DNA of 64,000 nucleotides, taken from Thermotoga neapolitana DSM 4359 (GTDB taxonomy: Bacteria; Thermotogota; Thermotogae; Thermotogales; Thermotogaceae). The stretch is from NCBI RefSeq assembly GCF_000018945.1, contig NC_011978.1:1148729-1212728 (forward strand), written 5' to 3'. Shown here one piece after another: positions 1-8,639 of the stretch (its first letter is position 1; every line of letters starts with the position of its first letter). The position numbers and the translations under genes were made by a program. The notes under the pieces were generated by a model, which was not told the DNA's origin, ran no database searches, and saw only the letters and a list, made by a program, of their open reading frames with translations.

Positions 1-179
1 GAATCGAAGTCTTCCAGAACGGCCTCTTCGAGCGTGGACGGATACACCTCCATCATCTTCTTTCCGGCGTACGTTCTGGAGGACATGTAAACGATCTTTG
101 CAGAAGGATGTTTTTTCAAAAGTCTGAAGAGTTCGATCCCCGTGTAACCTGTGGCTCCCACTATGCCGACTCTGATCAA
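1..179 (-). CDS. argC: N-acetyl-gamma-glutamyl-phosphate reductase, N-terminal part (cut by window edge)
   Basis: Third step of ornithine/arginine synthesis: NADPH-dependent reduction of N-acetylglutamyl phosphate to the semialdehyde. Only about 59 N-terminal codons are inside the window. They begin with [16 protein letters not shown], the dinucleotide-binding GxxGxxG loop typical of ArgC. The start is a TTG at 179-177 that overlaps the argH stop in the string TTGA, so the two genes are translationally coupled. No alternative ATG lies in frame. The neighbours argG and argH upstream support the call. Confidence 0.9.
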   Translation of the reverse strand, partial: MIRVGIVGATGYTGIELFRLLKKHPSAKIVYMSSRTYAGKKMMEVYPSTLEEAVLEDFD

Positions 180-1372
180 TCCTTTTCCCTCCCGTATTTT
201 TCTGCCACCATTCTGTAGGCGTCACGGAACGGAATACCTTTTTTCACGAGTTCGTATACCCTGTGGGTTGCAAGAACTTCCTCGGTAATACTATCTTCGG
301 ATTTTTCCCTGTCTACTTCAATGCGGTCAAAAATTATTTTCATTATTCTTAAGATATTCTTAACGACATCTATTGACTCTATCACCGGCTTTTTCAGAAG
401 CTGAAGATCTCTGTGGTATCCAAGTATCAGGTTCGACGGAAGCGAAACGGCCATCACCATTCTGGAAACAACGAAGTGATGGTATGCCCTCACAAGCTCT
501 AAGGGATCTGGGTTTATTTTGTGTGGCATGATGGAACTTCCCGTACAGAGCTCCTTTGGAAGTTTCAAAAATCCGATCTCTGGAAGAGAAAAGAAGATGA
601 TGTCGGAGGCAAATCTGTTCAGATCGTACGAGATTTGGGAAAGAACGTGGAGGAGAAGGTATTCGAACTTTCCTCTGCTGTTCTGTGTGTAGATGGGATT
701 CCACTGAACTCTGGAAAATCCCAGTTCTTTCGCTGTGAACTCTCTGTCCACTTCTATCGGGACTCCGTATCCGGCACCCGTTCCGAGCGGGGATTGATCG
801 ATTATGTCGTACACTGTTTCAAGGAGTTTCAAGTCGTCCTGCAGGGCATCCCTGAGTGCACCCGCCCACGTTGCAAAGTCTGTAGGCATTGCCTTCCTGG
901 TGTGGGTGAAGCCGGCAAATTTTATCTGTCCGAACCTTTCGATGAATCCGTCCAGACTTTTTTGTAGTTCGACAACCAGATCTTTTATCTTTTTCAGTTC
1001 ATCTTTGTACATCAGTCTCAGGGCGGTGAGCACCTGATCGTTCCTGGAGCGCGCTGTGTGGATCTTTTTTCCTGTCTCTCCCAGTTTCTTCACAAGGAAG
1101 TTTTCTATAGCGGTGTGGCAGTCTTCGTCTTCGGGTTTTATCTGGAACTTTCCTTCTTCCACAAGATGGAGAAGTTCGTTGAGGGCTTCTTCTATCTTTT
1201 TCTGCTCTTCCTGTGTTAGAAGTCCCGTTCGCTGAAGCATTTTCGAATGAACGATGGAAGCCTTTATATCGTACTTTATGATTCTCATATCAACGATGTA
1301 GTCGTCCCCCACCGTGAACTTTTCCACTTCTTCATCGACTGTGTAGCCTTTTTCCCAGAGTTTCTCGCTCAT
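176..1372 (-). CDS. argH: Argininosuccinate lyase
   Basis: Splits argininosuccinate into arginine and fumarate, the last step of arginine synthesis; cytoplasmic homotetramer of the fumarase/aspartase superfamily. Visible signatures are HTARSRND (residues 105-112), the THTRKAMP segment with a candidate catalytic His157, and the superfamily signature [13 protein letters not shown] (278-290), whose Ser is the usual catalytic base. At 398 residues it is shorter than the usual 450-460, missing part of the C-terminal region, but no frame break is seen. The ATG overlaps the argG stop as ATGA, and its own stop overlaps the argC TTG start, so argG-argH-argC form one coupled operon. Confidence 0.95.
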
Positions 1373-2598
1373 TTTTCGTACCCCTTTTTTGTTAGTCTGT
1401 ACACCTTGAGCCTGAGGGCATGGATGTTGATGAAACCTTTTGAATCTGTTGCATCGAAGCCTCCTTCAACGTCCATGCTGGAGAGTTCCGGGTTGTACAG
1501 CGAACACGGTGAGTATCTTGCAACGGGCATGACATTACCTTTGTACACCGACACGATCACCTTCCCCGTCACGTTTTCCTGGGATTTTTTGAAGGCTGCA
1601 AGCAGAAACTCCATCTCCGGTGAGAACCAGAACCCGTTGTAGATGAGTTCGGAAAATTTAGGTGCGAGCATGTCGCGAAGGTGCATCACTTCTTTGTCCA
1701 TCGTGATTCCCTCAAGATCTCTGTGGGCGATCCACAAAATGGTGGCACCGGGTGTTTCGTAAACACCCCTTGACTTTATTCCGATGAATCTGTTTTCCAC
1801 CATGTCGAGCCTTCCCACACCGTTTTTTGCACCGATCTCGTTGAGGTATTCGAAGAGTTCGAGTGGATCGGTTTTTTCTGTTCCATCTTTTAGGTTCACG
1901 ACCTTCACCGGCACACCCTTTTCGAAATGAATCTCAAGGAGTGTCTCTTCATCCGGTGCCTCTTTTGGAGACACAGTCCATGTGAAGACATCTTCGTCGG
2001 GTATGTACATGGGATCTTCTAACTTTCCTGCCTCGTGGGATATGTGCATGAGATTTTCGTCCTCGCTGTATGGTCTTTTCTTGGAAACTTTAACAGGGAT
2101 ACCCTTTTCCCTGGCATAGTTTATCAGATCGGTCCTTCCTTTGAATCTGGAGAGAAACTCCGGATCTTTCCATGGTGATATCACTTTGAGATTTGGATTC
2201 AAAGCGGCGTAGGTGAGTTCGAATCTCACCTGATCGTTTCCTTTCCCTGTGGCACCGTGTGCGACGTACTGGGCTCCTTCTTTTTCTGCTATTTCAACCT
2301 GTCTTTTTGCGATGAGAGGTCGAGCGATCGCTGTTCCAAGAAGATACCTTCCTTCGTAGAGAGCGTTGCCAAGAAGGGCAGTGAATATGTAGTCTGTGAC
2401 AAACTCTCTTCGGAGGTCTTCGATGTAGACTTTTGAAGCACCTGTTTTCAGGGCCTTTTCCTTTATGGCCTCGAAATCATCCTTCTGTCCCACGTTTGCC
2501 ACATAAGCGATCACTTCAAAACCTTTTTCGCAGAGCCACTTCAAAATAACGGAAGTGTCCAGTCCTCCACTGTATGCAAGGACAACCTTTTCTTTCAT
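1369..2598 (-). CDS. argG: Argininosuccinate synthase
   Basis: ATP-dependent joining of citrulline and aspartate to argininosuccinate. The N-type ATP pyrophosphatase loop AYSGGLDTS is at residues 8-16, and conserved blocks such as [14 protein letters not shown] follow. Length 409 is normal for the family. The ATG at 2598 is preceded by GGGAGGG. It is the first gene of the arginine cluster in this window; in Thermotoga an argGHCJBD order has been described, which fits what is seen. The next 1.1 kb upstream has no gene. Confidence 0.96.
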
Positions 2599-2624
2599 AG
2601 AAAACCCTCCCTGTAATTCTTGAT

Positions 2625-2638
2625 AGCATAATTATAGA
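2625..2638 (-). promoter_or_regulatory. Putative argG promoter -10 with weak ARG-box-like dyad
   Basis: On the minus strand TATAAT occurs at 2636-2631, about 30 bp before the argG ATG. It lies inside an imperfect dyad centred on AATT (2625-2638) that matches only about 6 of 10 outer positions of the classical ARG box. The -35 is not recognisable. Arginine repressor control of the operon is plausible from the family but is only weakly supported by this sequence. Confidence 0.3.
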
Positions 2639-3285
2639 ATTTTCTGTCCTGATTTTTATGACGTGTTTTTTCACTGTAATTTTCATTTTTGTAAATACGA
2701 TGGATTACATATTGTTTTCTGAATAAGGAATATCAATTACAATCTACCCACTGTTCGCATCTCATGTTAGAAATAGTTTTGTTGTACAGAAGTAATCATA
2801 TTTTATTCACTAAACCAGGGTAAGTTCCATTTATTCACAAGGTGGGTGGTAATTGTAACTGGCATGGAAAGAAGGGTACGGAGTATGCAATTACCGGTAA
2901 CGAAAAAATTCATGCGGGTTTGAGAGAGGTGATGTATGCAGGAAAAATGGAATAGTAAACGAAAATGTGAAACAGAATATGAGAATATGTCTTCATCTAT
3001 CATCATATATCTATCATGAATAAAGAAACCACACACTTAGTCTCTAACCTTTTAAGGGGGACCTTTTTGAACAAACTTGTGAAAACAGGAACTAGACGGT
3101 TTTCCCTTGAAACACTCCAAAATGCCCTGACCTAGGTTAGGATAATTTATCTTTTGATTTTGTCTTTCTTTAGGCTTTTCATTGACTATGCAATTATTCC
3201 ATTTTTCCAAACAGTACTTGACTGGGTCTTTCTGTGTGTTAGAATCACCTGTGATGAAATATCCTCTGTATGTTCCCATATACTC

Positions 3286-3314
3286 TTGCTTTTTGATATG
3301 CTTTGTGGTATAAT
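3286..3314 (+). promoter_or_regulatory. CRISPR leader promoter
   Basis: TTGCTT (3286-3291), 17 bp, then TATAAT (3309-3314), preceded by an extended -10 TG at 3306-3307. Transcription would start near 3321, about 12 nt before the first repeat, and run rightward into the array. Its position agrees with the array orientation inferred from the degenerate last repeat. Confidence 0.7.
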
Positions 3315-3332
3315 TTCCTTGAAATCCATCGG

Positions 3333-3693
3333 GTTTCAATACTTCCTTTGAGGTATGGAAACGAGAATCAGATATACCCTGTGAAGGCATATGTGAGCGT
3401 TTCAATACTTCCTTTGAGGTATGGAAACCTCCTATTCTTGAGGCAAACCTGAGCCTTGCATCTACGTTTCAATACTTCCTTTGAGGTATGGAAACTATGA
3501 GCCCGATTATGACATCTCGGGCATAACGTAAGTTTCAATACTTCCTTTGAGGTATGGAAACTTTCGATCCCGGTCAATCTTGTCAACAGCTCCGCCGGTT
3601 TCAATACTTCCTTTGAGGTATGGAAACCGGGAGACAAGGAGCACAAGAAAATCTCGTATCTTGGTTTCAATACTTCCTTAGAGGTATGGAAAC
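3333..3693 (+). CRISPR. Six-repeat orphan CRISPR array
   Basis: Six 30-bp repeats at 3333, 3399, 3466, 3532, 3598 and 3664 separate five spacers of 36, 37, 36, 36 and 36 bp. The repeat begins GTTTCAATACTTCC and ends GGTATGGAAAC; internally ATACTTC can pair with GAGGTAT around a CTTT loop. The first five repeats are identical; the sixth has one change (TTTGAGG to TTAGAGG), marking the old trailer end. The leader is therefore on the left. The repeat is the Thermotoga type. No cas gene is in the window, so processing and interference must come from effectors elsewhere. Spacers show no obvious match inside the window. Confidence 0.97.
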
Positions 3694-3706
3694 GAAGTAT
3701 GAAAAC

Positions 3707-3741
3707 CACCCAAAAACAAAAAAGGCGGGGAAATCCCCGCC
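3707..3741 (-). terminator. Terminator of the ABC exporter operon (possibly bidirectional)
   Basis: GGCGGGG (3724-3730) pairs with CCCCGCC (3735-3741) around AAAT. Read on the minus strand it is followed by a run of TTTTTTGTTTTT, placing it just after the permease stop. In the plus direction it is followed only by TCTGTTTATT, so it may also stop CRISPR transcription less efficiently. Confidence 0.8.
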
Positions 3742-3765
3742 TCTGTTTATTCTGAAAGATCGTTT

Positions 3766-4536
3766 TCAACTTATCCTTGCCCTTTCGAAACTCTCTGTTG
3801 CAAGAAGAAGTCCCACGACCATCAGTATGCTCAAAATGCCCCAGTCCATTCCAAAGGAAAACTTCATCACGTGTGATCCAACCAGGTAACCTCTTGAGGC
3901 ATCGACCGCATAGGTCAGTGGGTTGATGTAGGCGATCGCTTTCATCCAGTTCGGCATGGAGTCTATCGGATACATGGCTCCGCTCAGGAATATCAGAGGC
4001 ATCATCAGTGTCATCATTATCATCTGAAAACCTTCTGTGCTTTCCATTTTCAGGGCGAGTGCTATGCCAAAGCTGGCGATCGTAACGGACATGAGGAAAC
4101 CGACGATGAGAGCCGGTATCAGACCGGAGATCTTCAGGTTCTCCGCCAGAAAGTACGTGAAAAACAGAATTATAAACCCCTGAAGTACCGTGACAAGGCC
4201 ATCACCGATGATTCTTCCCATTACGCTGAGTCTCCTCGAAGAGGGTGCCACCAGAACTTCCTTGAAAAAACCAAACTGTTTGTCCCATATCAGACTCACA
4301 CCACTGATGAAGCTCATGTTGAATATGGTCATGGCAAATATACCGGGTGCAAGGTACGTGAGATAATCCACTCCTCCGAACATCATCCTTGCCCAGGGAT
4401 TGTCAAAAACCTTGCTCCAGCCAAGCCCGAAGAAGACGAGCCATATCAGAGGGTTTATGATCATACCTATCACACGGGATCGAGACCTCACAAACCTGAT
4501 CAGCTGTCTGTACACCATGGTCACGAAGGCAGCCAC
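3766..4536 (-). CDS. ABC-2 type exporter permease (DrrB-like)
   Basis: Membrane half of a two-gene ABC exporter of the daunorubicin-resistance type. The 256-residue protein shows about six hydrophobic segments and the ABC-2 pattern, with a conserved loop near YLTYLAPGIFAM and the block GAMYPIDSMPNWMKAIAYINP that is typical of ABC-2 permeases. The start is a GTG at 4536 preceded by GAGGAGGTG, overlapping the end region of the ATPase gene (stop at 4541). The substrate cannot be told; lipids, drugs or peptides are all possible. Terminated by the hairpin at 3707-3741. Confidence 0.9.
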   Translation of the reverse strand: MAAFVTMVYRQLIRFVRSRSRVIGMIINPLIWLVFFGLGWSKVFDNPWARMMFGGVDYLTYLAPGIFAMTIFNMSFISGVSLIWDKQFGFFKEVLVAPSSRRLSVMGRIIGDGLVTVLQGFIILFFTYFLAENLKISGLIPALIVGFLMSVTIASFGIALALKMESTEGFQMIMMTLMMPLIFLSGAMYPIDSMPNWMKAIAYINPLTYAVDASRGYLVGSHVMKFSFGMDWGILSILMVVGLLLATESFERARIS

Positions 4537-4540
4537 GATT

Positions 4541-5518
4541 TCACCTCCTCATTCTCATCCTTGCGACGGCTTTGAAGAAGTTTTCCGGCCCTTCCTCTCT
4601 GAGTTCTCTTCCCGTCAAATGCAAAAAGACATCGTTCAGGGTGGGTTTGTGGTAGGTGATCTCTTCTATCTTCAGTCCTTTTTGCTGGGCAAGTTCAAAT
4701 ATCTTCGGGATGGCTCTGCTTGAGTTTTCAACGTTCAATTCCAGCCTTCCGTCGGAGAGTTTCTTACATGACTTTATGAATTCACCATCGAGGCAGTCCA
4801 CAGGGTCAGAAAACTTCACGTAGATGATCTCTTTTCCAACCATCTGTTTCAATTCATCGGGACTTCCAAGGGCAATGATCTTTCCGTGGTCTATTATCGC
4901 CACCCTGTCTGCGAGTTGCTCGGCCTCGTCCATGTAGTGTGTGGTGAGGAATATCGTCATGTTGTGCTCTTTCTTCATCTTCGATATGTACTCCCATATG
5001 TGGGCCCTTGTGTGCGGGTCAAGACCGATGGTGGGCTCGTCAAGAAAGAGTATTTCAGGCTCATGAATGAGAGATCTTGCGATCTCTAGTCTTCTTGTCA
5101 TTCCTCCACTGAAGGTCTTCACAGGTTTGTCTTTGAACTCCAGCAGTTCTACAAATTCAAGAAGTTCAAGGATCCTCTTTTTCAGTTTTTCACCACCGTA
5201 TCCGTATATTCTTCCGTGGATGTACATGTTTTCGTAGGCGGTGAGTTCTCTGTCGATTGATTGATCCTGAAAGACGATGCCTATCTTTTTGCGGACCTCC
5301 CTGGGTTCTTTCAAAACGTCGTGGCCAGCAACCCATGCCTTTCCGTCCGTTGGCTTTAAAAGGGTGGTGAGTATATGTATGGTGGTGGTTTTTCCTGCGC
5401 CGTTTGGCCCAAGAAACGCAAAGATCTCTCCTTTTTTGACGGAAAAAGAGATTCCTTTCACTGCTTCGAAGTCTCCGAACTTTTTGACGAGATTTTCTAC
5501 CACGATCACGTCTTCCAT
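4541..5518 (-). CDS. ABC exporter ATP-binding protein (DrrA-like)
   Basis: Nucleotide-binding subunit driving the neighbouring ABC-2 permease. Walker A GPNGAGKTT is at residues 37-45, the signature SGGM at 137-140, Walker B ILFLDE at 156-161 and the H-loop His at 194. After about residue 225 there is an extra C-terminal domain of roughly 100 residues, as in DrrA-type ATPases. A strong GGAGGTG precedes the ATG. Upstream lies a divergent intergenic region with two inverted repeats (5555-5572 and 5614-5632) that may be operators, which suggests inducible expression. Confidence 0.93.
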   Translation of the reverse strand: MEDVIVVENLVKKFGDFEAVKGISFSVKKGEIFAFLGPNGAGKTTTIHILTTLLKPTDGKAWVAGHDVLKEPREVRKKIGIVFQDQSIDRELTAYENMYIHGRIYGYGGEKLKKRILELLEFVELLEFKDKPVKTFSGGMTRRLEIARSLIHEPEILFLDEPTIGLDPHTRAHIWEYISKMKKEHNMTIFLTTHYMDEAEQLADRVAIIDHGKIIALGSPDELKQMVGKEIIYVKFSDPVDCLDGEFIKSCKKLSDGRLELNVENSSRAIPKIFELAQQKGLKIEEITYHKPTLNDVFLHLTGRELREEGPENFFKAVARMRMRR

Positions 5519-5554
5519 CTTTTCACCTCCAAGGTGAACAGAAAGTATCTACAA

Positions 5555-5632
5555 ATATATCGATAGATATATCTTTGAAACCTGGATTTGATTGTAAAAT
5601 ATATTTCTGGGTCTGTCAAGTTGAACCTGACA
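5555..5632. promoter_or_regulatory. Two inverted repeats in a divergent promoter region
   Basis: The first is ATATATC-GATA-GATATAT (5555-5572), a perfect 7-bp dyad. The second is TGTCAAGTT-G-AACCTGACA (5614-5632), a 9-bp dyad with one mismatch. Both lie between the ABC exporter operon (start at 5518, minus) and a small membrane ORF (start at 5669, plus). They have different sequences, so they could be bound by two regulators, or one may overlap a promoter. No regulator gene is adjacent. Confidence 0.45.
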
Positions 5633-5668
5633 CGGAAAAGATCGATCTATAGAGACGGAGGGAGTAAT

Positions 5669-5812
5669 ATGGAAAGGATCAGGGATTTTTTCATCCTGAT
5701 TTTCTGTGTTGTGCTCTTTCTCTACGAGATAACGTCTTTGAGTATGAAGGTGATCTTCAAAAGAAAAAAAAGCCGGGAGACAGCTCCCGGCCTCAGATCC
5801 CAAGCTCTCTGA
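5669..5812 (+). CDS. Small single-span membrane protein (47 aa), hypothetical
   Basis: Short ORF starting MERIRDFFILIFCVVLFLYE, with one strong hydrophobic helix and a basic tail (FKRKKSR). GGAGGGAGT lies at a proper distance before the ATG at 5669, which makes translation credible. The last 40 bases coincide with the terminator of the opposite-strand dehydrogenase operon (5761-5791), and the ORF runs about 20 bp into that gene's 3' end. It is divergent from the ABC exporter operon and shares its operator-like region. Function unknown; it could be a small toxin-like or regulatory membrane peptide, or a chance ORF. Confidence 0.45.
   Translation: MERIRDFFILIFCVVLFLYEITSLSMKVIFKRKKSRETAPGLRSQAL
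5761..5791 (-). terminator. Terminator of the aminotransferase-dehydrogenase operon
   Basis: GCCGGGAG (5772-5779) and CTCCCGGC (5784-5791) form a perfect 8-bp stem with loop ACAG. On the minus strand it is followed by TTTTTTTTCTT, directly after the dehydrogenase stop codon at 5793. Confidence 0.9.
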
Positions 5813-6713
5813 AAATCTTCTCCACAAGTTCTTTTCCGACTCTTTTCTGGGCTTCCGCTGTGGAGGCTCCTATGTGTGGAGTTGCCACAACGTTGTCCAG
5901 GCTGAGCAGTTTCCTTCTAAGTTCGTCGCTGGGTGGTTCCACCTCGAAGACATCAAGACCTGCCGCGTACACCTTTCCGCTCACAAGTGCTTCATAGAGT
6001 GCTTCCTCGTCGATCGTTCCTCCTCGTGAGGTGTTGACTATTATCACTCCATCCTTCATCTTGGAAATGGTATCTTTGTTTATCATGTGCTTTGTCGATT
6101 CGATGAGAGGAACGTGTAAAGAGATGAAGTCGCTCTCTTTCAAAAGTGTGTCCAGATCCACGTATTCAACAGGAAGATCTGTTTTTGGTCTAGCAGGGTC
6201 ATACGCTATGACTCTCATACCAAATCCCAGGGCTCTTCTGGCAACTTCCTGACCGATGTTTCCAAATCCAATGAGTCCGAGTGTCTTTCCGAGGAGTTCT
6301 TTTCCTTTCAGGATTTTCTTTTCCCACTTGCCTTCCTTCAAGGATATGGTGGCTTTCGCTATGTGGCGGGCACAGGCGAGCATGAGGCCAATGGCAAGTT
6401 CCGCGACGGATGGTGCACTTGCCCCCGGCGTGTTGAGAATTTTTATTCCCTTCTCTTTTGCCTTCTGAACGTCTATGTTATCGAGACCGATTCCAGCCCT
6501 TGCGATGATCTTCAGGTTTTTTCCAGCTTCTATGATGTCTGACGTGACCTTCGTGGCGCTTCTCACAACAAGAACATCCACTTCGGAGATTGTTTTCAGA
6601 AGTTCTTCTTTTTCTAGGTGCCTTGATGTGACCGTCAGTTCTTCTTTTTCCATTAAGAGTTTTGTAGCCTCTTCATCGAGTGGATCGTTCACATGTACCC
6701 TGTACTTTGCCAT
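5793..6713 (-). CDS. D-3-phosphoglycerate / hydroxypyruvate dehydrogenase family
   Basis: D-isomer-specific 2-hydroxyacid dehydrogenase of 306 residues, the short form without the C-terminal ACT domain of SerA. The NAD fold shows GFGNIG at 149-154, and the catalytic trio Arg230 (NTSRGG), Glu259 and His280 (ATPHIGAST) is complete. It follows the class V aminotransferase with a 5-bp gap, so the two act together. Either they synthesise serine (3-phosphoglycerate to phosphoserine) or, as I recall proposed for T. maritima TM1400/TM1401, they degrade serine through hydroxypyruvate to glycerate. Sequence alone does not separate serA from hprA, so no symbol is given. Confidence 0.9.
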   Translation of the reverse strand: MAKYRVHVNDPLDEEATKLLMEKEELTVTSRHLEKEELLKTISEVDVLVVRSATKVTSDIIEAGKNLKIIARAGIGLDNIDVQKAKEKGIKILNTPGASAPSVAELAIGLMLACARHIAKATISLKEGKWEKKILKGKELLGKTLGLIGFGNIGQEVARRALGFGMRVIAYDPARPKTDLPVEYVDLDTLLKESDFISLHVPLIESTKHMINKDTISKMKDGVIIVNTSRGGTIDEEALYEALVSGKVYAAGLDVFEVEPPSDELRRKLLSLDNVVATPHIGASTAEAQKRVGKELVEKIFRELGI

Positions 6714-6718
6714 TCACA

Positions 6719-7873
6719 TCACTCCCCGATGAATTCTTTCGCAAAGATCGTCTCAGCAGCCTTCACACCCGCACCGAGTTCGAGGTCGTATCCAAGTTCC
6801 TTCAAGGTGAACTCAAGAGCAGCGATCGCTGTGATGGTATCGAACGGCGACATGTATCCCAGATGGGCTATCCTGAAGATTTTCCCCTTGAGCTTTGCCT
6901 GGCCCCCGGCGATGGTTACACCGTACTTGTCCCTCATGATCTTGGGGATCTGTTTTCCATCGATACCGGCGGGTACCTTAACGGCCGTCACCACGTTTCC
7001 AGGTCTTTTGGAGAGAAGTTCAAGGCCAAGCGCTTTCACGGCTGATCTTGTTGCCTCACCGAGCACTCTATGTCTTTCCCAGACGTTTTCAATTCCTTCT
7101 TCTTTGATCATTTTGAGGGACTTCCTCAGCATGTATATCATGTTGACCGCTGGAGTGTACGGGTTGTCCGGGTAAGACTTTCTATAGGCTCTCAGATCGA
7201 AGTAGTATCTTGGAGATTTTGATTTTTCCACGAGTTCCCATGCCTTATCGTTGAGGGAAATGAGGGCAAGACCGGGAGGAAGCATCAGACCTTTCTGTGA
7301 ACCCGTGACGACCACGTCCACGCCCCATTCATCCATCTTCAGTGGTTCAGCACCGAGGGCGCTGACAGCGTCCGTTACAAGAACCACATTCTTTTCTCTT
7401 GTTACTCTCGCTATTCCCTCAAGGTCTATGACCGTTCCCGTGGATGTTTCACTGTAGGTGGTGAACACAACTTTCGCATCGGGATTCCTGTTGAGGGCAT
7501 CCTCTATTTGTTCAGGAGTGACGGCTTCTCCCCATTCAAGTGAAATTTCAACGATGTTCGCACCGTAGGACTGGCAGAGTTCCTTCCATCTTTCTCCGAA
7601 CTTTCCAGCGACGACAACGATCACTTTGTCCCCAGGACTCACGAGGTTTGCAACGGCAGCCTCCATGGCTCCTGTTCCCGTCGAGGCGAAAGCGTAGACG
7701 TTGTTCTTCGTCTGAAAGAGATACTTGGCATCCTCAAGAGTCTCTTCCATTATGGAGACGAACTGTGGTGTTCTGTGGTGTATTGTTTCCTTCGCACCTT
7801 CTGTTAAAATATCGTTTGGGACTGGTGTTGGACCGGGTGCCATTATGTAGTGCTTTTTGAGAAACTTTCCCAT
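6719..7873 (-). CDS. Class V aminotransferase (serine-pyruvate/glyoxylate type)
   Basis: PLP enzyme of fold type I. The Schiff-base lysine is Lys194 in [12 protein letters not shown], and the N-terminal MAPGPTPVP motif is typical of the alanine-glyoxylate/serine-pyruvate group. Length 384 matches the family. The ATG at 7873 has a GGAAAGGGGGAG ribosome site. It is the first gene of a two-gene operon with the dehydrogenase downstream, and probably supplies it with hydroxypyruvate from serine, or works on phosphohydroxypyruvate in the biosynthetic direction. An extended -10 promoter lies just upstream. Confidence 0.9.
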   Translation of the reverse strand: MGKFLKKHYIMAPGPTPVPNDILTEGAKETIHHRTPQFVSIMEETLEDAKYLFQTKNNVYAFASTGTGAMEAAVANLVSPGDKVIVVVAGKFGERWKELCQSYGANIVEISLEWGEAVTPEQIEDALNRNPDAKVVFTTYSETSTGTVIDLEGIARVTREKNVVLVTDAVSALGAEPLKMDEWGVDVVVTGSQKGLMLPPGLALISLNDKAWELVEKSKSPRYYFDLRAYRKSYPDNPYTPAVNMIYMLRKSLKMIKEEGIENVWERHRVLGEATRSAVKALGLELLSKRPGNVVTAVKVPAGIDGKQIPKIMRDKYGVTIAGGQAKLKGKIFRIAHLGYMSPFDTITAIAALEFTLKELGYDLELGAGVKAAETIFAKEFIGE

Positions 7874-7920
7874 GGAACTCCCCCTTTCCAGGATGGTGGT
7901 GCTTGTTATTTTTTTAACTA

Positions 7921-7929
7921 ATTATACCA
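7921..7929 (-). promoter_or_regulatory. Extended -10 promoter of the aminotransferase operon
   Basis: TGGTATAAT on the minus strand, about 48 bp before the ATG at 7873. No good -35 is seen; extended -10 promoters often lack one. Confidence 0.55.
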
Positions 7930-7993
7930 CCGGTATTTTTACAAATCAGTGAAGCATATTTATCAAAAGCTCCCGAAGGTGTGTTTCCGAATT

Positions 7994-8002
7994 TGCTATA
8001 AT
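7994..8002 (+). promoter_or_regulatory. Extended -10 promoter of the frr operon
   Basis: TGCTATAAT on the plus strand, about 80 bp before the frr ATG. No clear -35 element. Confidence 0.55.
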
Positions 8003-8081
8003 TTTGGAAGATGTTGGGAATATTATACAACGATCCACAGGGAGGTAAACAGAATATTCACCGGAAAAGGAGGGGAAAAGC

Positions 8082-8639
8082 ATGGTGAATCCGCTCATAA
8101 AAGAGGCAAAGGAAAAGATGAAAAAGACACTTGAAAAGATCGAAGACGAGTTGAAGAAGATGAGAACAGGGAAGCCCTCACCTGCTATTCTGGAAGAGAT
8201 CAAGGTTGACTACTACGGTGTTCCCACACCCGTCAACCAGCTGGCCACGATATCCGTTTCGGAAGAAAGAACCCTGGTCATAAAACCCTGGGACAGGAGT
8301 GTTCTGTCTCTGATAGAAAAAGCCATAAACGCCTCAGACCTGGGTCTCAACCCTGTGAACGATGGAAATGTGATCAGGCTCGTATTCCCCACGCCAACCA
8401 CGGAACAGAGAGAAAAGTGGGTCAAAAAAGCAAAGGAGATAGTCGAAGAAGGAAAGATTGCCATCAGAAACATAAGAAGGGAAATAATGAAGAAGATCAA
8501 AGAGGATCAGAAAGAAGGAAACATTCCAGAAGACGATGCGAGAAGACTCGAAAATGAAGTGCAAAAGCTGACGGACGAGTTCATAGAGAAACTGGACGAG
8601 GTGTTTGAGATCAAGAAAAAGGAGATCATGGAATTTTGA
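8082..8639 (+). CDS. frr: Ribosome recycling factor
   Basis: Acts with EF-G to split post-termination ribosomes. The 185-residue length, the alpha-helical three-helix-bundle sequence, the TGKPSP block near residue 30 and RNIRRE in the distal helix are characteristic of RRF. The ATG at 8082 follows AAAAGGAGGGG. Four-base TTGA overlap with uppS. First gene of frr-uppS-cdsA-alaS, an order that begins like the common frr-uppS-cdsA arrangement of bacteria. Confidence 0.97.

Larger units (their letters stand above)
2599..3332. other. Gene-free AT-rich region between argG and the CRISPR array
   Basis: About 730 bp with no convincing gene. Short open frames exist on the minus strand but have poor ribosome binding sites and low-complexity or leader-antisense content. 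The right end serves as the CRISPR leader and carries its promoter. No transposase, tRNA or inverted terminal repeats were seen. Confidence 0.6.

Noticed and set aside
2803-3036. 77-codon minus-strand ORF in the argG-CRISPR gap
   Set aside because: No ribosome site, odd composition rich in H, F, M and C, and no resemblance to a family; likely chance.
3052-3405. 117-codon minus-strand ORF across the CRISPR leader and first repeat
   Set aside because: It translates part of a CRISPR repeat (FHTSKEVLK) and runs antisense to the leader; weak ribosome site. A decayed gene cannot be excluded for its downstream half, but there is no support.
3694-3765. Possible seventh CRISPR repeat downstream of the array
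   Set aside because: The sequence after the sixth repeat has no repeat-like remnant; it is the ABC operon terminator.
3368-3769. 133-codon minus-strand ORF within the CRISPR array
   Set aside because: Repetition of FHTSKEVLK is simply the translated CRISPR repeat.
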